Positions 51,854 through 61,125 of a stretch of 64,000 bases of DNA are shown here, in pieces (the first letter of the stretch is position 1; every line of letters begins with the position of its first letter). This DNA comes from Plantibacter sp. ME-Dv--P-122b (lineage in GTDB: Bacteria > Actinomycetota > Actinomycetes > Actinomycetales > Microbacteriaceae): the NCBI RefSeq assembly GCF_030209375.1, contig NZ_JARVSC010000003.1:620001-684000 (forward strand). Direction: 5' to 3'. The translations under genes and the position numbers were made by a program. The notes under the pieces were generated by a model. The model had not been told where the DNA came from. It saw only the letters and a program-made list of their open reading frames with translations, and searched no databases.

Positions 51854-52298
51854 GGTTTCCAGCCTACGGGGGCGGGCTCTGCGGGGGCTGGGTAAGCGCA
51901 CAATGTCGTTCTCACGGGGAGCAGTAGCAGCGGATTCGCCCCAGGGCAAGCCCGGATTTTCGCCGCCAGGAATGTTGCGGCCAATCCGCCCTGCAGGAAT
52001 GGCAGAAGTGGAAACGCTTACACGATCGACAACCGCGACATTCCGCCGAAGCGGCCACCGATCCTTGCGCTACACCCGCGTAGCGTTGCGCTGATCAGGC
52101 ATTTTTGTCGATTAGCCAATTTCCGCTTGGGGGCCAACAGCTCTCAGGGAACTGTTAGTTTCTCCCGCAGGGCGACCGACATCCGACGGACGCCCGGTCC
52201 GGTCGTCACACCCGTCCACGAACACGGACGCCCTGCACAGTCGCATGCGGCTGTCCTGCCGGACGCCCCAGCCCGATCCTCGAACCCAAGGAATCCTC
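51854..52298. other. Intergenic region upstream of pta and the LAXTG protein
   Basis: A 445-bp divergent control region without a gene. CGCTAC-ACCCGC-GTAGCG (52068-52085) forms a short hairpin, and AACAG / CTGTT arms flank 11 bp at 52136-52156. No promoter hexamers could be assigned confidently. Sequence from about 52290 holds the AAGGAA ribosome-binding site of the next gene. Confidence 0.4.
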
Positions 52299-53777
52299 TT
52301 GTCACGACACCTGTCCTGGCGGAAGGCACTCGCCGTGCCCGCCGCCATCGCTCTCGCCCTCGGCGGCGCAGTACTCACCGCAGCTCCGGCCTCTGCCGCC
52401 GAAGCCGGCCTCACGGTCACCGCACCGGCCCAGAACTCCACCGTCGACTCCCGCACCGTCACCGTCACCGGTTCCGTGTTCGGCGGGTCGACCGTCATCG
52501 TCTACGCGGCAGACGGCACCACCCCGCTCGCCCGGACCAACGTCGGCGGCAGCTTCGGCCAGCCCATCGACTACAGCGTCCAGCTCCCGACCTACGAGGA
52601 CGACGCAGCCGTCGCCCAGAACATCAAGGTCGGTGGCCTGTTCGGCGGCAGTGGCATCCCGCAGGTCGGTGTCGACTTCTCCCTCCCGGCCGTCGCCCCC
52701 GTCTTCGCAGTGACGAGCCCGACTGAGGGCCAGTCGCTCCAGTCACGCACCGTCACGTTCACCGGTACCGGCACCGACGGCTCCACCGTCAACGTGCTCG
52801 ACACCAACGGTGGCCGCGTCCCCGGCACCACCGCCGCCGTCGTGACCAACGGCCAGTGGACCACCACCGGCACCTACGCCGACGATGCAGCCGTCGCCCA
52901 GACGGTCAACATCAACCAGCTGACCGGCGGCGCAGGCCGCGGCGAGGCGACCGTGAACTTCACCCTCCCGGCCGCCGTGCCCGCGCAGACCTTCTCGGTC
53001 ACCAGCCCGACCGAGGGCCAGGCTCTGGACTCCCGCACGGTCACGTTCACCGGCACCGGCACCGACGGCTCCACCGTCAACGTGCTCGACACCAACGGTG
53101 ACCGCGTCCCCGGCACCACCGCCGCCGTCGTGACCAACGGCCAGTGGACCACCACCGGCACCTACGCCGACGACGCCGCCGTCGCCCAGACCGTGAACGT
53201 CAACCAGGTCACCGGTGGCGCAGGCCGCGGTGAGCAGACCGTGAACTTCACGCTCCCGACCAACACTGTCCTCGGCGCTCCGAGCATCACCAGCCCGACC
53301 GAGGGCGAGACGGTCGTCGGCGACGTCGTCACGTTCACCGGAACCGGCGAGCCCGGCGCGTACATCGGTCTCCTGACCGTCCCGACCGCCGCACTCGACG
53401 AGGTCCAGGCCAACGCTCGCGCCGCAGCCGAGCCGGCCGACCCTGCCGACGACATCCTCGTCGACGAGAACGGTCAGTGGAGCGTCACGCTCGCCTTTGC
53501 ACCGAACGCGTACACGACCGTCGCGATCCAGAGCGCCGTTCCCAACCCGACCGAGGCGGACCAGATCTCGGCACCGTCCGAGCCGGTCTCCTTCACCCTT
53601 GCCGCGGCTCCGGCCGCTGTCGCACCGGGTGCAGCCACGCCGCCGGCGGCGAACGCCGGGAACTCCCTCGCGTCGACCGGTGTCGACGGCACCGCGTTCC
53701 TCGGTCTCAGCGCCCTGCTGATGCTCGGCGGAGCCGCACTGCTCGTCGTCCGGAAGCGTCGCGCTCAGCTCAGCTGA
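52299..53777 (+). CDS. LAXTG surface protein with Ig-like modules
   Basis: A 492-residue exported protein. TTG at 52299 is the likely start because AAGGAATCCTC precedes it and the signal peptide begins there (LSRHLSWRKALAVPAAIALA), ending at PASAAEA. Four Ig-like modules of about 95 residues follow, with TSPTEGQ openings; the second and third are nearly identical. A Pro/Ala linker leads to the sorting-like signal NSLASTGVDG, a hydrophobic helix and RKRRAQLS. The LASTG motif suggests a class E sortase. It is probably a wall-linked adhesin or stalk. The ligand is unknown. Confidence 0.85.
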   Translation: MSRHLSWRKALAVPAAIALALGGAVLTAAPASAAEAGLTVTAPAQNSTVDSRTVTVTGSVFGGSTVIVYAADGTTPLARTNVGGSFGQPIDYSVQLPTYEDDAAVAQNIKVGGLFGGSGIPQVGVDFSLPAVAPVFAVTSPTEGQSLQSRTVTFTGTGTDGSTVNVLDTNGGRVPGTTAAVVTNGQWTTTGTYADDAAVAQTVNINQLTGGAGRGEATVNFTLPAAVPAQTFSVTSPTEGQALDSRTVTFTGTGTDGSTVNVLDTNGDRVPGTTAAVVTNGQWTTTGTYADDAAVAQTVNVNQVTGGAGRGEQTVNFTLPTNTVLGAPSITSPTEGETVVGDVVTFTGTGEPGAYIGLLTVPTAALDEVQANARAAAEPADPADDILVDENGQWSVTLAFAPNAYTTVAIQSAVPNPTEADQISAPSEPVSFTLAAAPAAVAPGAATPPAANAGNSLASTGVDGTAFLGLSALLMLGGAALLVVRKRRAQLS

Positions 53778-53792
53778 TCTGACGCACTCCCG

Positions 53793-53832
53793 AGCCCCGG
53801 GGTCCTGCCAGGTGCAGGGCTCCGGGGCTTTC
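53793..53832 (+). terminator. Hairpin terminator after the LAXTG gene
   Basis: AGCCCCGGGGTCCTGC pairs with GCAGGGCTCCGGGGCT with one internal mismatch and is followed by TTT. It lies 15 bp after the stop codon. It should stop the surface-protein transcript before the convergent SRP RNA gene. Confidence 0.75.
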
Positions 53833-53976
53833 GCGTGTGCTGGCCGTCGTCGAACGACCGGCTCAGGCGCGGGAGATCGGCGCGAGTGCAGGAGCGAACG
53901 GCGCCGGAGATCCTCCTGCCGGGCGGATCTCCTGCCGCGGCACAGGCGGGCGGCGGGAGCGCACCGCGGGCACGAA

Positions 53977-54070
53977 AAGACTCCCCGCGCACCCGCCAGA
54001 GCCCGGTTACCCTTGCTGCGTTTCCGCCCTGGGGGAGTTGGCCTGGATGGCGCCACGCGGGGAGCCGTCA
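53977..54070 (-). ncRNA. ffs: Signal recognition particle RNA, small bacterial type
   Basis: On the minus strand, GGCTCCCCGCG near 54066 pairs with CGCGGGGAGTC ending at 53979 to close a long hairpin. The apical region reads CCAGGGCGGAAACGCAGCAA, the conserved Ffh-binding helix with a GNRA tetraloop and the AGCA internal loop, as in actinobacterial 4.5S RNAs. GTCTTTT at the 3' end serves as terminator. The length of about 90 nt fits the small type. Exact ends are estimated from the pairing. Confidence 0.85.
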
Positions 54071-54223
54071 CCTAGTGTACCCGAGCCGCGACCGGGTTGC
54101 GTACGCCCCGGTTCAGGCGTTGACTGGCGGATCTGGGACCACTGGACCCAGACCACCGGTCGACCGCCGTCCCCACGAACGGACGGCGCACCGATCGGGA
54201 CCGCATCGAACGAGAGGACTCAC

Positions 54224-54874
54224 ATGACCGACGTCGTCATCGCCGGAGGACACGGACAGATCGCCCTGCACCTGCAGCGACTGCTCGCCGAAGCAGGACA
54301 CTCCCCCGCCGGCATCATCCGCAACCCCGAACAGGTGGGCGAACTCCAGGGCATCGGTTCCCGAGCGATCGTCCTCGACCTCGAGCACTCCTCGGCAGCC
54401 GAACTGGCCGACGAACTCGCCGGAGCCGACGTCGTCGTGTTCGCGGCGGGAGCCGGCCCGAACAGCGGCGCCGACCGCAAGCTCTCCCTCGACCGCGACG
54501 GCGCCATCCTCCTCGCCGAGGCAGCGGAACTCGCCAAGGTGCCGCGGTACGTCATGGTGTCGGCGATGGGCAGCGACGACTTCGACCCCGAGTCGGACGA
54601 CGTGTTCCAGGTCTACCTGCGCGCGAAGTCCGAAGCCGATGCCGACCTCCGCGGACGCGACCTCGACTGGACGATCGTCCGTCCGGGTGGTCTGACCGAC
54701 GACGCCCCGACCGGCACGATCACCGCCGCGACGACCACCGACCGCGGCTCGATCCCGCGCGCCGACGTCGCCGCCGTGCTGTTCGCGCTCATCGAGTCGG
54801 GCGCGGCGTCCCGCACGCAGTTCGAGGTCATCGGCGGCGAGACCCCGATCCGCGAGGCGCTCGCGGCGCTGTAG
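54224..54874 (+). CDS. NAD(P)-binding SDR-family protein (YwnB/YhfK-like)
   Basis: A 216-residue cytoplasmic protein. ATG at 54224 follows GAGAGGACTCAC. The nucleotide-binding motif VVIAGGHGQIALHLQRLL is at residues 4-21, and DVVVFAAGAGPNSGADRK and YVMVSAMGSDDFD follow, as in atypical NmrA/SDR-a5 proteins. The YxxxK residues are replaced by YLRAKSEADADLR, where YLRAK keeps Tyr and Lys. Typical roles are flavin reductase-like or stress-related reductions; the substrate is not predictable. An inverted repeat directly after the stop may terminate it. Confidence 0.88.
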   Translation: MTDVVIAGGHGQIALHLQRLLAEAGHSPAGIIRNPEQVGELQGIGSRAIVLDLEHSSAAELADELAGADVVVFAAGAGPNSGADRKLSLDRDGAILLAEAAELAKVPRYVMVSAMGSDDFDPESDDVFQVYLRAKSEADADLRGRDLDWTIVRPGGLTDDAPTGTITAATTTDRGSIPRADVAAVLFALIESGAASRTQFEVIGGETPIREALAAL

Positions 54875-54880
54875 GTCGGT

Positions 54881-54944
54881 CCGGTCCCTGAGCTTGTCGA
54901 AGGGCACACGGGACACCCTGCCCTTCGACAAGCTCAGGGACCGG
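54881..54944. repeat. Perfect inverted pair of the dispersed element
   Basis: Twenty-six-base arms at 54881-54906 and 54919-54944 are exact reverse complements, separated by 12 bp. Each arm is a CCGGTCCCTGAGCTTGTCG copy ending AAGGGCA. It can form a long hairpin just downstream of the SDR gene. Confidence 0.9.
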
Positions 54945-55095
54945 AGAACGTCTCACCGACCAGGTGCGTGCTCAGTGCTCGCGTCCACACAACCGATGGC
55001 CACGACGGCTCCGAAGAGTTCCCTGACCGGCATCGGCACCGTGTGCGCGCGACCTGGCGCACATATGGAGTTCCTGTGGGCGACACGTCCAGGGG

Positions 55096-55124
55096 TGTTA
55101 CCTGTTCGTTATCAGTCCTAGGAT
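55096..55124 (+). promoter_or_regulatory. Candidate promoter of the MoxR operon
   Basis: TGTTAC (55096-55101), a 17-bp spacer and TAGGAT (55119-55124) resemble a housekeeping actinobacterial promoter, with a good -10 and a weak -35. It would start transcription about 45 bp before the first gene. The rest of the 302-bp gap from the SDR gene shows no gene. Confidence 0.35.
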
Positions 55125-55176
55125 CGGGCAACGGGTTCCGGCCCGGACGATGTACGCAGCGCGACGGAGGCCGACG

Positions 55177-55803
55177 ATGGACCAACGCTACGACCCCGCG
55201 TTCCAGCGCGGTCACACCGACGAGCGCATGCGCCCGAACGCCGGTGACCCCGGCCGCCGCAGCCGCCTCGCCTCGCTCGAGGAGATCGCCCCGCAGCTCA
55301 TCCAGCCGCCCACCGACGGTCGCCCCGTCCGCCCGCCGACCGACGACCGGTTCGACGACGGCCCGCGCGCCCAGCCGTCCCGCGGCATGCCCTCGCAGAC
55401 CGACCGTCGCGTCCACCCGTTCGAAGCCCGGACCGGCGACACCACGGCGGTCGCCGATCAGCCTGGGGTGGCGGGTCCCGACGCGCAGCAGACCCAGCTT
55501 GACCAGGAGCGGTACGAGGAGTACCTCGACGCCGCCGAGGCCCACCGGGTCCGCGCCGTCGTCTGGGAACGGGTCCTCTGGGTCGTCGGTGTCGTCTTCA
55601 CGCTCGGCGGCGGTGTCGGGCTGTGGCAGTCGTTCACCCTGCTGTACCGCGGGTTCGTCGGCGACAGCGGCCCGACCGACAACTACCTCTGGATGCAGTT
55701 CCTCGGAGCACTCGCCCCGACCCTCATCACGATCGGCCTCGCCACCATCGTCGCGCTGCTGTTCAAGCGCATGCTCGACCACGACCGCAGGAGCCGACCA
55801 TGA
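55177..55803 (+). CDS. Hypothetical membrane protein of the MoxR operon
   Basis: A 208-residue protein. ATG at 55177 follows CGGAGGCC. Residues 1-115 are polar, Pro/Arg/Asp-rich and probably disordered (RRSRLASLEEIAPQLIQPPT). Two hydrophobic segments follow (VLWVVGVVFTLGGGVGLW and FLGALAPTLITIGLATIVAL), and the end is basic (KRMLDHDRRSRP). No enzymatic motif is visible. It overlaps moxR by four bases and is probably a membrane partner of the MoxR/DUF58/transglutaminase system. No family name is claimed. Confidence 0.72.
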   Translation: MDQRYDPAFQRGHTDERMRPNAGDPGRRSRLASLEEIAPQLIQPPTDGRPVRPPTDDRFDDGPRAQPSRGMPSQTDRRVHPFEARTGDTTAVADQPGVAGPDAQQTQLDQERYEEYLDAAEAHRVRAVVWERVLWVVGVVFTLGGGVGLWQSFTLLYRGFVGDSGPTDNYLWMQFLGALAPTLITIGLATIVALLFKRMLDHDRRSRP

Positions 55804-56843
55804 CCGAGCAGAGCAACACCAGCCGCGCCCCACGGGACACCGTCGCCGAACTGAAGCCCGCGCTGAACGCCGAGGAGTTCCAGGTACTGGCCGAGCGCAT
55901 CCTCGACAACGTCGAGCGCGTCCTCGACGGCAAGCCGTTCGCCGCGCGGATGGCGCTCATCGTGATGCTCGCCGAGGGTCACCTGCTCATCGAGGACGTC
56001 CCCGGCGTCGGCAAGACGGTCCTCGCGAAGGCCCTCGCCGCGTCCGTCGGCAGCACCGTCCGCCGCATCCAGTTCACCCCCGACCTGCTCCCGTCCGACG
56101 TCACCGGCGTCTCGATCTTCAACCAGGTCGACCGCGAGTTCGAGTTCAAGCCCGGCGCGGTGTTCGCGAACATCGTCATCGCCGACGAGATCAACCGCTC
56201 CTCGCCGAAGACCCAGTCGGCGTTGCTCGAGTCGATGGAGGAGCGTCAGGTCACGGTCGACGGCGAGACGCACGCCCTGCCGTCGCCGTTCACGGTCGTC
56301 GCCACGCAGAATCCGCTCGAGATGGAGGGCACCTACGCCCTGCCGGAGGCTCAGCGCGACCGCTTCATGGCGCGCATCTCGATGGGATACCCCGACGCGT
56401 CCGCGGAACTCGCGATGCTCCGCCAGCGTGACACGGTCAATCCGCTCGACACCATCGGCCCGGTCGCGTCGCGCGGCGACGTCGAGCGCCTCATCGCCTG
56501 GGCCCGCGGTGTCTTCGTGTCGCCGATCGTCGAGCAGTACTGCGTCTCACTCGTGCAGGCGACCCGCGTGCACCCCGAACTCCGACTCGGCGCGAGCCCG
56601 CGCGCCACCCTGCAGCTCGTCCGCGCGGCCAAGGTGCTCGCAGCGCTCGACGGTCGTGAGTTCGTCCTGCCCGACGACATCGACCAGCTGCTGGCACCGG
56701 TCCTCGCCCACCGGCTCATCCCCACCCGCCGCGCGGTGAGCGCCCACGACCGCTCGGGCGTCCAAGCGGTCTCCGAGGTGCTCGTCGAACTGCTGGAGCG
56801 GACACCCGTGCCGCACTCCGGGCGCACCGAACTGAGGTCCTGA
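55800..56843 (+). CDS. MoxR-family AAA+ ATPase
   Basis: A 347-residue cytoplasmic chaperone-like ATPase. Walker A is EDVPGVGKTVLAKAL (about residues 64-78), Walker B is VIADEINRSSPKTQSALLES with the MoxR-type continuation MEERQVTVDG, and sensor 1 lies in VVATQNPLEMEGTYALPEAQ. The C-terminal lid has GASPRATLQLVRAAKVLAAL. MoxR proteins act with DUF58 and VWA-type partners in assembly of protein complexes or envelope stress tolerance. Its start overlaps the upstream membrane gene (ATGA). Length and motifs are typical. Confidence 0.95.
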   Translation: MTEQSNTSRAPRDTVAELKPALNAEEFQVLAERILDNVERVLDGKPFAARMALIVMLAEGHLLIEDVPGVGKTVLAKALAASVGSTVRRIQFTPDLLPSDVTGVSIFNQVDREFEFKPGAVFANIVIADEINRSSPKTQSALLESMEERQVTVDGETHALPSPFTVVATQNPLEMEGTYALPEAQRDRFMARISMGYPDASAELAMLRQRDTVNPLDTIGPVASRGDVERLIAWARGVFVSPIVEQYCVSLVQATRVHPELRLGASPRATLQLVRAAKVLAALDGREFVLPDDIDQLLAPVLAHRLIPTRRAVSAHDRSGVQAVSEVLVELLERTPVPHSGRTELRS

Positions 56844-56905
56844 TCCGATGGCCCCGCACCACGACCGTCGGATCGCCGTGATCCGGCACCGGAGGTCCTG
56901 AGCCC

Positions 56906-58288
56906 ATGAAGCGTCGCGTGCCGTTGACGAGACGCGCGGTCGGCGTGCTCGTCGCGGCCGGCGTGTGCCTCGTCTTCGCGCGCGGGATCGGCTCGCCGGA
57001 GTTGCTCGCGGCGGCCGGACTGCTCGTCGCGCTCGTCGCCGCCAGCTTCGGCGCGGTCTACCTCGAGCGGCCGTCGCTCCGAGTCGACCGCACCACCCGG
57101 CCCGACCTCGTCGCCGTCGGCGGTCGGATCGCCGTCGAGGTCACGATCGCCGAGTCGAGCGCGCTCCCCCACGTCCACGCGGAGTGGAAGGACCGCGTGC
57201 CGGCCGGACTCGCCGGCAGCGCCGAGGGCACCCTGCCGAGTACCGGCGTCGCGGGCATCGGTTCACGCCGCCGGACGGCCGAATACACCGTGACGGCGCT
57301 GCGTCGCGGGGAACACGAGCTCGGCCCGCTCGGGCTGACGGTGAGCGACCCGTTCGGGCTCGTCGTCCGTCGTCGCGACGTCGGAGGGACGCATGCGGTC
57401 GTCGTCCTGCCGGAGGTCGTGGTCCTGCCGGAGATCCCTGCACTCACCGCCAGCCGCGACGGTTCCACGCGCCCGTCGTCACTGCACGTCGGCGCCGGCG
57501 AGGACGACATCATCGCGCGCCCCTACCTCCCGGGAGACGCGATCCGCCGGCTGCACTGGCGGGCGAGCGCGCACCACGGTGAGCTGATGGTGCGGCAGGA
57601 GGAGCAGCGCAACGACCCCGAGGCGACCGTCCTCCTCGACACCGCCGCAGCCCACTGGGCCTGGCCCGACGACGATCCGTCGTACCTGCCGGCGTTCGAG
57701 CAGGCCGTGTCGCTCGCGGCCTCGATCACCGCCCACCTCGTCGATGCTGACTACCGCGTCAACCTGGTCGGCGCCGGCACGGAAGCGCTCTCCCGGGAGA
57801 TCAGTGCGAGATCCGCGGCCGGGGGCCTGCGGTCCAGCCCGGTGGGCGACATGGGCGACGCGCTCGCACGCGGCGGGCAGCATCTCGAGGAGGACGACCT
57901 CGACGCCGCCCTGCTCGACCTAGCCCTCCTGCGTCCGTCGGTGCAGCCCAACCGCTTCCTCGACCTCTCCCCCGTCATCGCCGCGCGTCGATCGCAACCG
58001 GTCATCGCGATTCTCGGCGACGTCGAGGAGAGCGACCTCGGCGAACTCACCGCGGTCGCGCACCTCTCACCACTCCCCGTCGCGCTCCTCCCGGCCGGCG
58101 CCCGGCGTCGGAGCATCGAGCTGTTGGAGTCAGCCGGGTGGCGCTGCCATGTCGGCGAGCGCGGCGCATCGTTCCAGGCCCTGTGGCTCGGCACGAGCGG
58201 TCCGGCGACCGCCACGTCGGCGCCGTCGAGCGGCCGTGAGGGTCGGGGCGGTCGCCGGGGTGCCGGGGGTGCGTATGTCCGTCGCTGA
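56906..58288 (+). CDS. DUF58 domain-containing membrane protein
   Basis: A 460-residue protein. Two N-terminal helices (VGVLVAAGVCLVFARG and LLAAAGLLVALVAASFGAVY) are followed by a beta-rich region. The DUF58 signature is IIARPYLPGDAIRRLHWRAS near residue 210, and a VWA-like fold is expected in the C-terminal part with VLLDTAAAHW. It works with the MoxR ATPase encoded 62 bp upstream and overlaps the transglutaminase gene by 14 bp. The partner enzyme and DUF58 are a constant pair in actinobacteria. The Gly/Arg-rich tail is probably disordered. Confidence 0.93.
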   Translation: MKRRVPLTRRAVGVLVAAGVCLVFARGIGSPELLAAAGLLVALVAASFGAVYLERPSLRVDRTTRPDLVAVGGRIAVEVTIAESSALPHVHAEWKDRVPAGLAGSAEGTLPSTGVAGIGSRRRTAEYTVTALRRGEHELGPLGLTVSDPFGLVVRRRDVGGTHAVVVLPEVVVLPEIPALTASRDGSTRPSSLHVGAGEDDIIARPYLPGDAIRRLHWRASAHHGELMVRQEEQRNDPEATVLLDTAAAHWAWPDDDPSYLPAFEQAVSLAASITAHLVDADYRVNLVGAGTEALSREISARSAAGGLRSSPVGDMGDALARGGQHLEEDDLDAALLDLALLRPSVQPNRFLDLSPVIAARRSQPVIAILGDVEESDLGELTAVAHLSPLPVALLPAGARRRSIELLESAGWRCHVGERGASFQALWLGTSGPATATSAPSSGREGRGGRRGAGGAYVRR

Positions 58289-60809
58289 GGAACGCCGCGC
58301 GGCGGCAGCCGCCCGTGGCCGGGGGCCGTCTCGCGGCGGCGCGCCATCGGGCTTCCGTCCTGGTTCCGGTTCGTCGAACCCTCGACGCCCCTCCCGCGGA
58401 ACCAGTGGCGGCTCGTGGTCGGGAGGCGCCGGCGGACGCCGCGACGATCCGCGCGACACCGCGAACGTCGGCGATCTGCGCCTCGGCCTCGCCGCCTTCC
58501 TCCTCCTCGCGACCGGCGGTCTCGGCTTCGGGCGGGTGCTCGACGCGCTCGACTGGTGGTTCGTCACGAACCTCGTCATCGCGATCGTCCTCGCCACGAC
58601 GATCCTCCTCCGGCGCACGAGACTGCCGGCGGTGTTCGTGTGGCTCGGCGCCGCGGTCGCGTGGCTGCTGACGATCACGCTGTTCTTCGCCAGTGAGACG
58701 GCGATCATCGGCATCGTCCCGACCCCGACGACGCTCGGCGCCTTCGAACGGTTGCGCGACGCCGGGTTCCAGACCTTCCACGACGGCTCGGCCCCGCTCG
58801 ACACCGACGCCGGCGTGGTCTTCGTCATGGCCGCGGGCGGTGGCCTCGTCGCGCTGGCGGTCGCCTGGCTCGTGCTCGGTCGCCACGCGCCGGTGCTCGC
58901 GGCCGTCCTGGTCTTCGCCGTGTACGCCGGTCCGACGGTCGCCGTGCCGTTCCCCCTCGATCCGTGGGTCTTCGCGTTCGTCGCGCTCTCCTTCCTCTGG
59001 CTGCTCCGCGAGGACGTCCGGCGCCGAGAGCTGCTGCGAGCGCTCGCCTCGGCCCGGGCCGCCGGCGACGGGCGCGGCTTCGGCCCGTCGGCGATGACCG
59101 GTGCCGGTCGCTTCGGAGGCCTCGGCCCGGCCGTCCTCGTCAGTGCCGTCGCGGTGGTCGTCGCCCTCCTCACGCCGGCGGTGCTCCCCGACCTCGCCGT
59201 CCGGGATGTGACCGCGGGCGCCCGTGGCAGCGGTCCGTTCGTGAACGGCATCAACCCGCTCATCTCGCTCGGCCAGAGCCTGCGGCGCCCCGCGAACACG
59301 ACCGCGCTCGAATACACGACCACCGCCGACGAACCGCCGTACCTCAAGGTCACCGACCTCAACGAGTTCACCGGCACCGTCTGGGGACCGGACAACTCCG
59401 GCTACGACGACGGCAACACGCTCGACGCCTTCCCCGCACCGGCCGGGCTCAGCGAGGCGATCCCGGTGGAGACCTTCGAGACGACGGTCACGGTGGACTC
59501 GCTGTCGAGCCCGTGGCTCCCCCTGCCGTACCCGACGCAGCAGGTCGACGGGCTCCGCGGTGACTGGCGCTTCGAGGCCGCCGGACTGACGGCGATGGCG
59601 GAGCGTGGATCCACCCGCGGGCAGACGTACACGGCGACGAGCACGGCGATCCTGCCGACGGCACAGCAGATGCGCGACGTCCCGCCGGTCGCCGACCCCG
59701 CGTCAGCCGCTCCGTATCTCGAGCTGCCCGACGATCTGCCGCAGATCATCCGTGACACGGCCGCCGACGTCACGGCGACCGCCTCCACCGACTACGACCG
59801 CGCGATCGCCCTGCAGCGCTACTTCCGCAGCACCTTCGAGTACTCGGAGTCGGCACCGGTCGAGGAGGGCTTCGACGGCAGCGGCGCCGAGGTCATCGCG
59901 ACGTTCCTGGAGCGCAAGGCCGGATACTGCATCCACTTCTCGTCCGCGATGGCCGTGATGTCGCGCGTCCTCGGCATCCCCGCGCGCATCGCCATCGGGT
60001 ACCTGCCGGGCACGACGATCGACAACACCCCGGCGAACCGCGACACCTACATCGTGACCTCGGACCAGTTGCACGCCTGGCCGGAGCTGTACTTCGAGGG
60101 TGTGGGCTGGGTGCCGTTCGAGCCGACGGCCAGCCGTGGGGTCGTGACGCAGTTCAGCGACGCGAGCACGGCGACGCCGGGCAGCGGATCGGTGAGTCCC
60201 GACAGCCGTCCGGCTCCGACCGCGGCATCGACGCCCACCCCCACTGCGGACGCGCTCGGCGGACCGACCTCGACCCGGTCCGGCGGGGCCTTCACCGCCG
60301 CCCTCGTCCCGCTCGCGATCCTGCTCGGCGTGCTCGTGCTGCTCGCCACCCCGTCGATCGCGCGGGGTCTCCGGCGTGCGGCCGGGCGTCGGCGCGCACT
60401 TGCTGCGGGGACCTCGGCGGGCTGGGCCTGGGCGGAGTTCCTCGACACCGCCCGCGACCTCGGCTTCCCCGTGACGTCGGCGGAGTCACCACGCGGGTTC
60501 GCGTCGAGGCTGCGCGGGCAGTTCCGGATCGAGTCGCCGGCCGTCGACCGGCTCGTGGCGGCGGTCGAGCGGGAGAGCTATGCGCCGAGCGCCCCGGAAC
60601 GACGCGACATCGGGGGCGATCCCCGGATCGGTTCCTCGAATGGTGGTGCGGCGAGCGCCGGTTCGGTCGACGCGGCATTGGCTGAGGCGAAGGCGGCGCT
60701 GCGGTCGGCGAGTCAGCCGCTCGAACGCGTCCTCGCGGCCGTCCTCCCGCGGTCGCTCGTGCTGCGGCGCGACCAACGGGTGGACTGGCGTCCGCCTGCC
60801 GCGAGCTGA
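58275..60809 (+). CDS. Transglutaminase-like membrane protein (TgpA type)
   Basis: An 844-residue protein. A Gly/Arg/Ser-rich N-terminus of about 70 residues is followed by six or seven membrane helices, then a large external domain. The transglutaminase core has Cys in KAGYCIHFSSAMAVMSRVLG, His in SDQLHAWPELYFEG and the Asp/Thr region VPFEPTASRG. A further helix (ALVPLAILLGVLVLLATPSI) and a cytoplasmic DUF4129-like tail of about 130 residues end it. This matches TgpA/RgpG-type proteins encoded with MoxR and DUF58. It probably cross-links or cleaves an envelope substrate. ATG at 58275 lies inside the DUF58 gene's end. Confidence 0.92.
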   Translation: MSVAEERRAAAAARGRGPSRGGAPSGFRPGSGSSNPRRPSRGTSGGSWSGGAGGRRDDPRDTANVGDLRLGLAAFLLLATGGLGFGRVLDALDWWFVTNLVIAIVLATTILLRRTRLPAVFVWLGAAVAWLLTITLFFASETAIIGIVPTPTTLGAFERLRDAGFQTFHDGSAPLDTDAGVVFVMAAGGGLVALAVAWLVLGRHAPVLAAVLVFAVYAGPTVAVPFPLDPWVFAFVALSFLWLLREDVRRRELLRALASARAAGDGRGFGPSAMTGAGRFGGLGPAVLVSAVAVVVALLTPAVLPDLAVRDVTAGARGSGPFVNGINPLISLGQSLRRPANTTALEYTTTADEPPYLKVTDLNEFTGTVWGPDNSGYDDGNTLDAFPAPAGLSEAIPVETFETTVTVDSLSSPWLPLPYPTQQVDGLRGDWRFEAAGLTAMAERGSTRGQTYTATSTAILPTAQQMRDVPPVADPASAAPYLELPDDLPQIIRDTAADVTATASTDYDRAIALQRYFRSTFEYSESAPVEEGFDGSGAEVIATFLERKAGYCIHFSSAMAVMSRVLGIPARIAIGYLPGTTIDNTPANRDTYIVTSDQLHAWPELYFEGVGWVPFEPTASRGVVTQFSDASTATPGSGSVSPDSRPAPTAASTPTPTADALGGPTSTRSGGAFTAALVPLAILLGVLVLLATPSIARGLRRAAGRRRALAAGTSAGWAWAEFLDTARDLGFPVTSAESPRGFASRLRGQFRIESPAVDRLVAAVERESYAPSAPERRDIGGDPRIGSSNGGAASAGSVDAALAEAKAALRSASQPLERVLAAVLPRSLVLRRDQRVDWRPPAAS

Positions 60810-60952
60810 CGGTCGCCGCGCTCGGTGCCGAGGTCTCCGGTCGCGAGCGCTCGTGCTCGGCCGGGCTCGGAGGGCGGCGCCGGGGCCGGGTGGCGCGCGG
60901 CGGTCCGCGAACCAGGTATGCTGCTATCTGGCCGTTTTTCACAAACAGCCTT

Positions 60953-61040
60953 GGAGAATTCGCCTAGTGGCCTATGGCGCACGCTTGGAAAGCGTGTTGG
61001 GTTAACGCCCTCGGGGGTTCGAATCCCCCATTCTCCGCCA
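60953..61040 (+). tRNA. tRNA-Ser (GGA anticodon)
   Basis: Acceptor stem GGAGAAT pairs with ATTCTCC; the D-arm is CGCCTAGTGGCCTATGGCG, and the anticodon arm ACGCTTGGAAAGCGT carries GGA, reading UCC/UCU. A long variable arm (GTTGGGTTAACGCCC) confirms a class II tRNA. The T-arm GGGGGTTCGAATCCCCC is followed by discriminator G and encoded CCA (61038-61040). It decodes Ser. Confidence 0.96.
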
Positions 61041-61050
61041 GCTCCACCAC

Positions 61051-61077
61051 GAACGCCCCGCCCACCGCGGGGCGTTC
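61051..61077 (+). terminator. Terminator after tRNA-Ser
   Basis: GAACGCCCCGC, loop CCACC and the perfect complement GCGGGGCGTTC lie 11 bp after the tRNA. TGCGTTT follows. A near-identical hairpin recurs at 61163-61189 inside the duplicated segment. Confidence 0.8.
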
Positions 61078-61125
61078 TGCGTTTCATGCTCTGCGCGCGG
61101 AAGATCACGCACAACACCCACAGCC

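Noticed and set aside
49415-51895. A long plus-strand open frame opposite ackA and pta.
   Set aside because: Both minus-strand genes are unmistakable enzymes with complete motifs; the opposite frame is a GC artefact.
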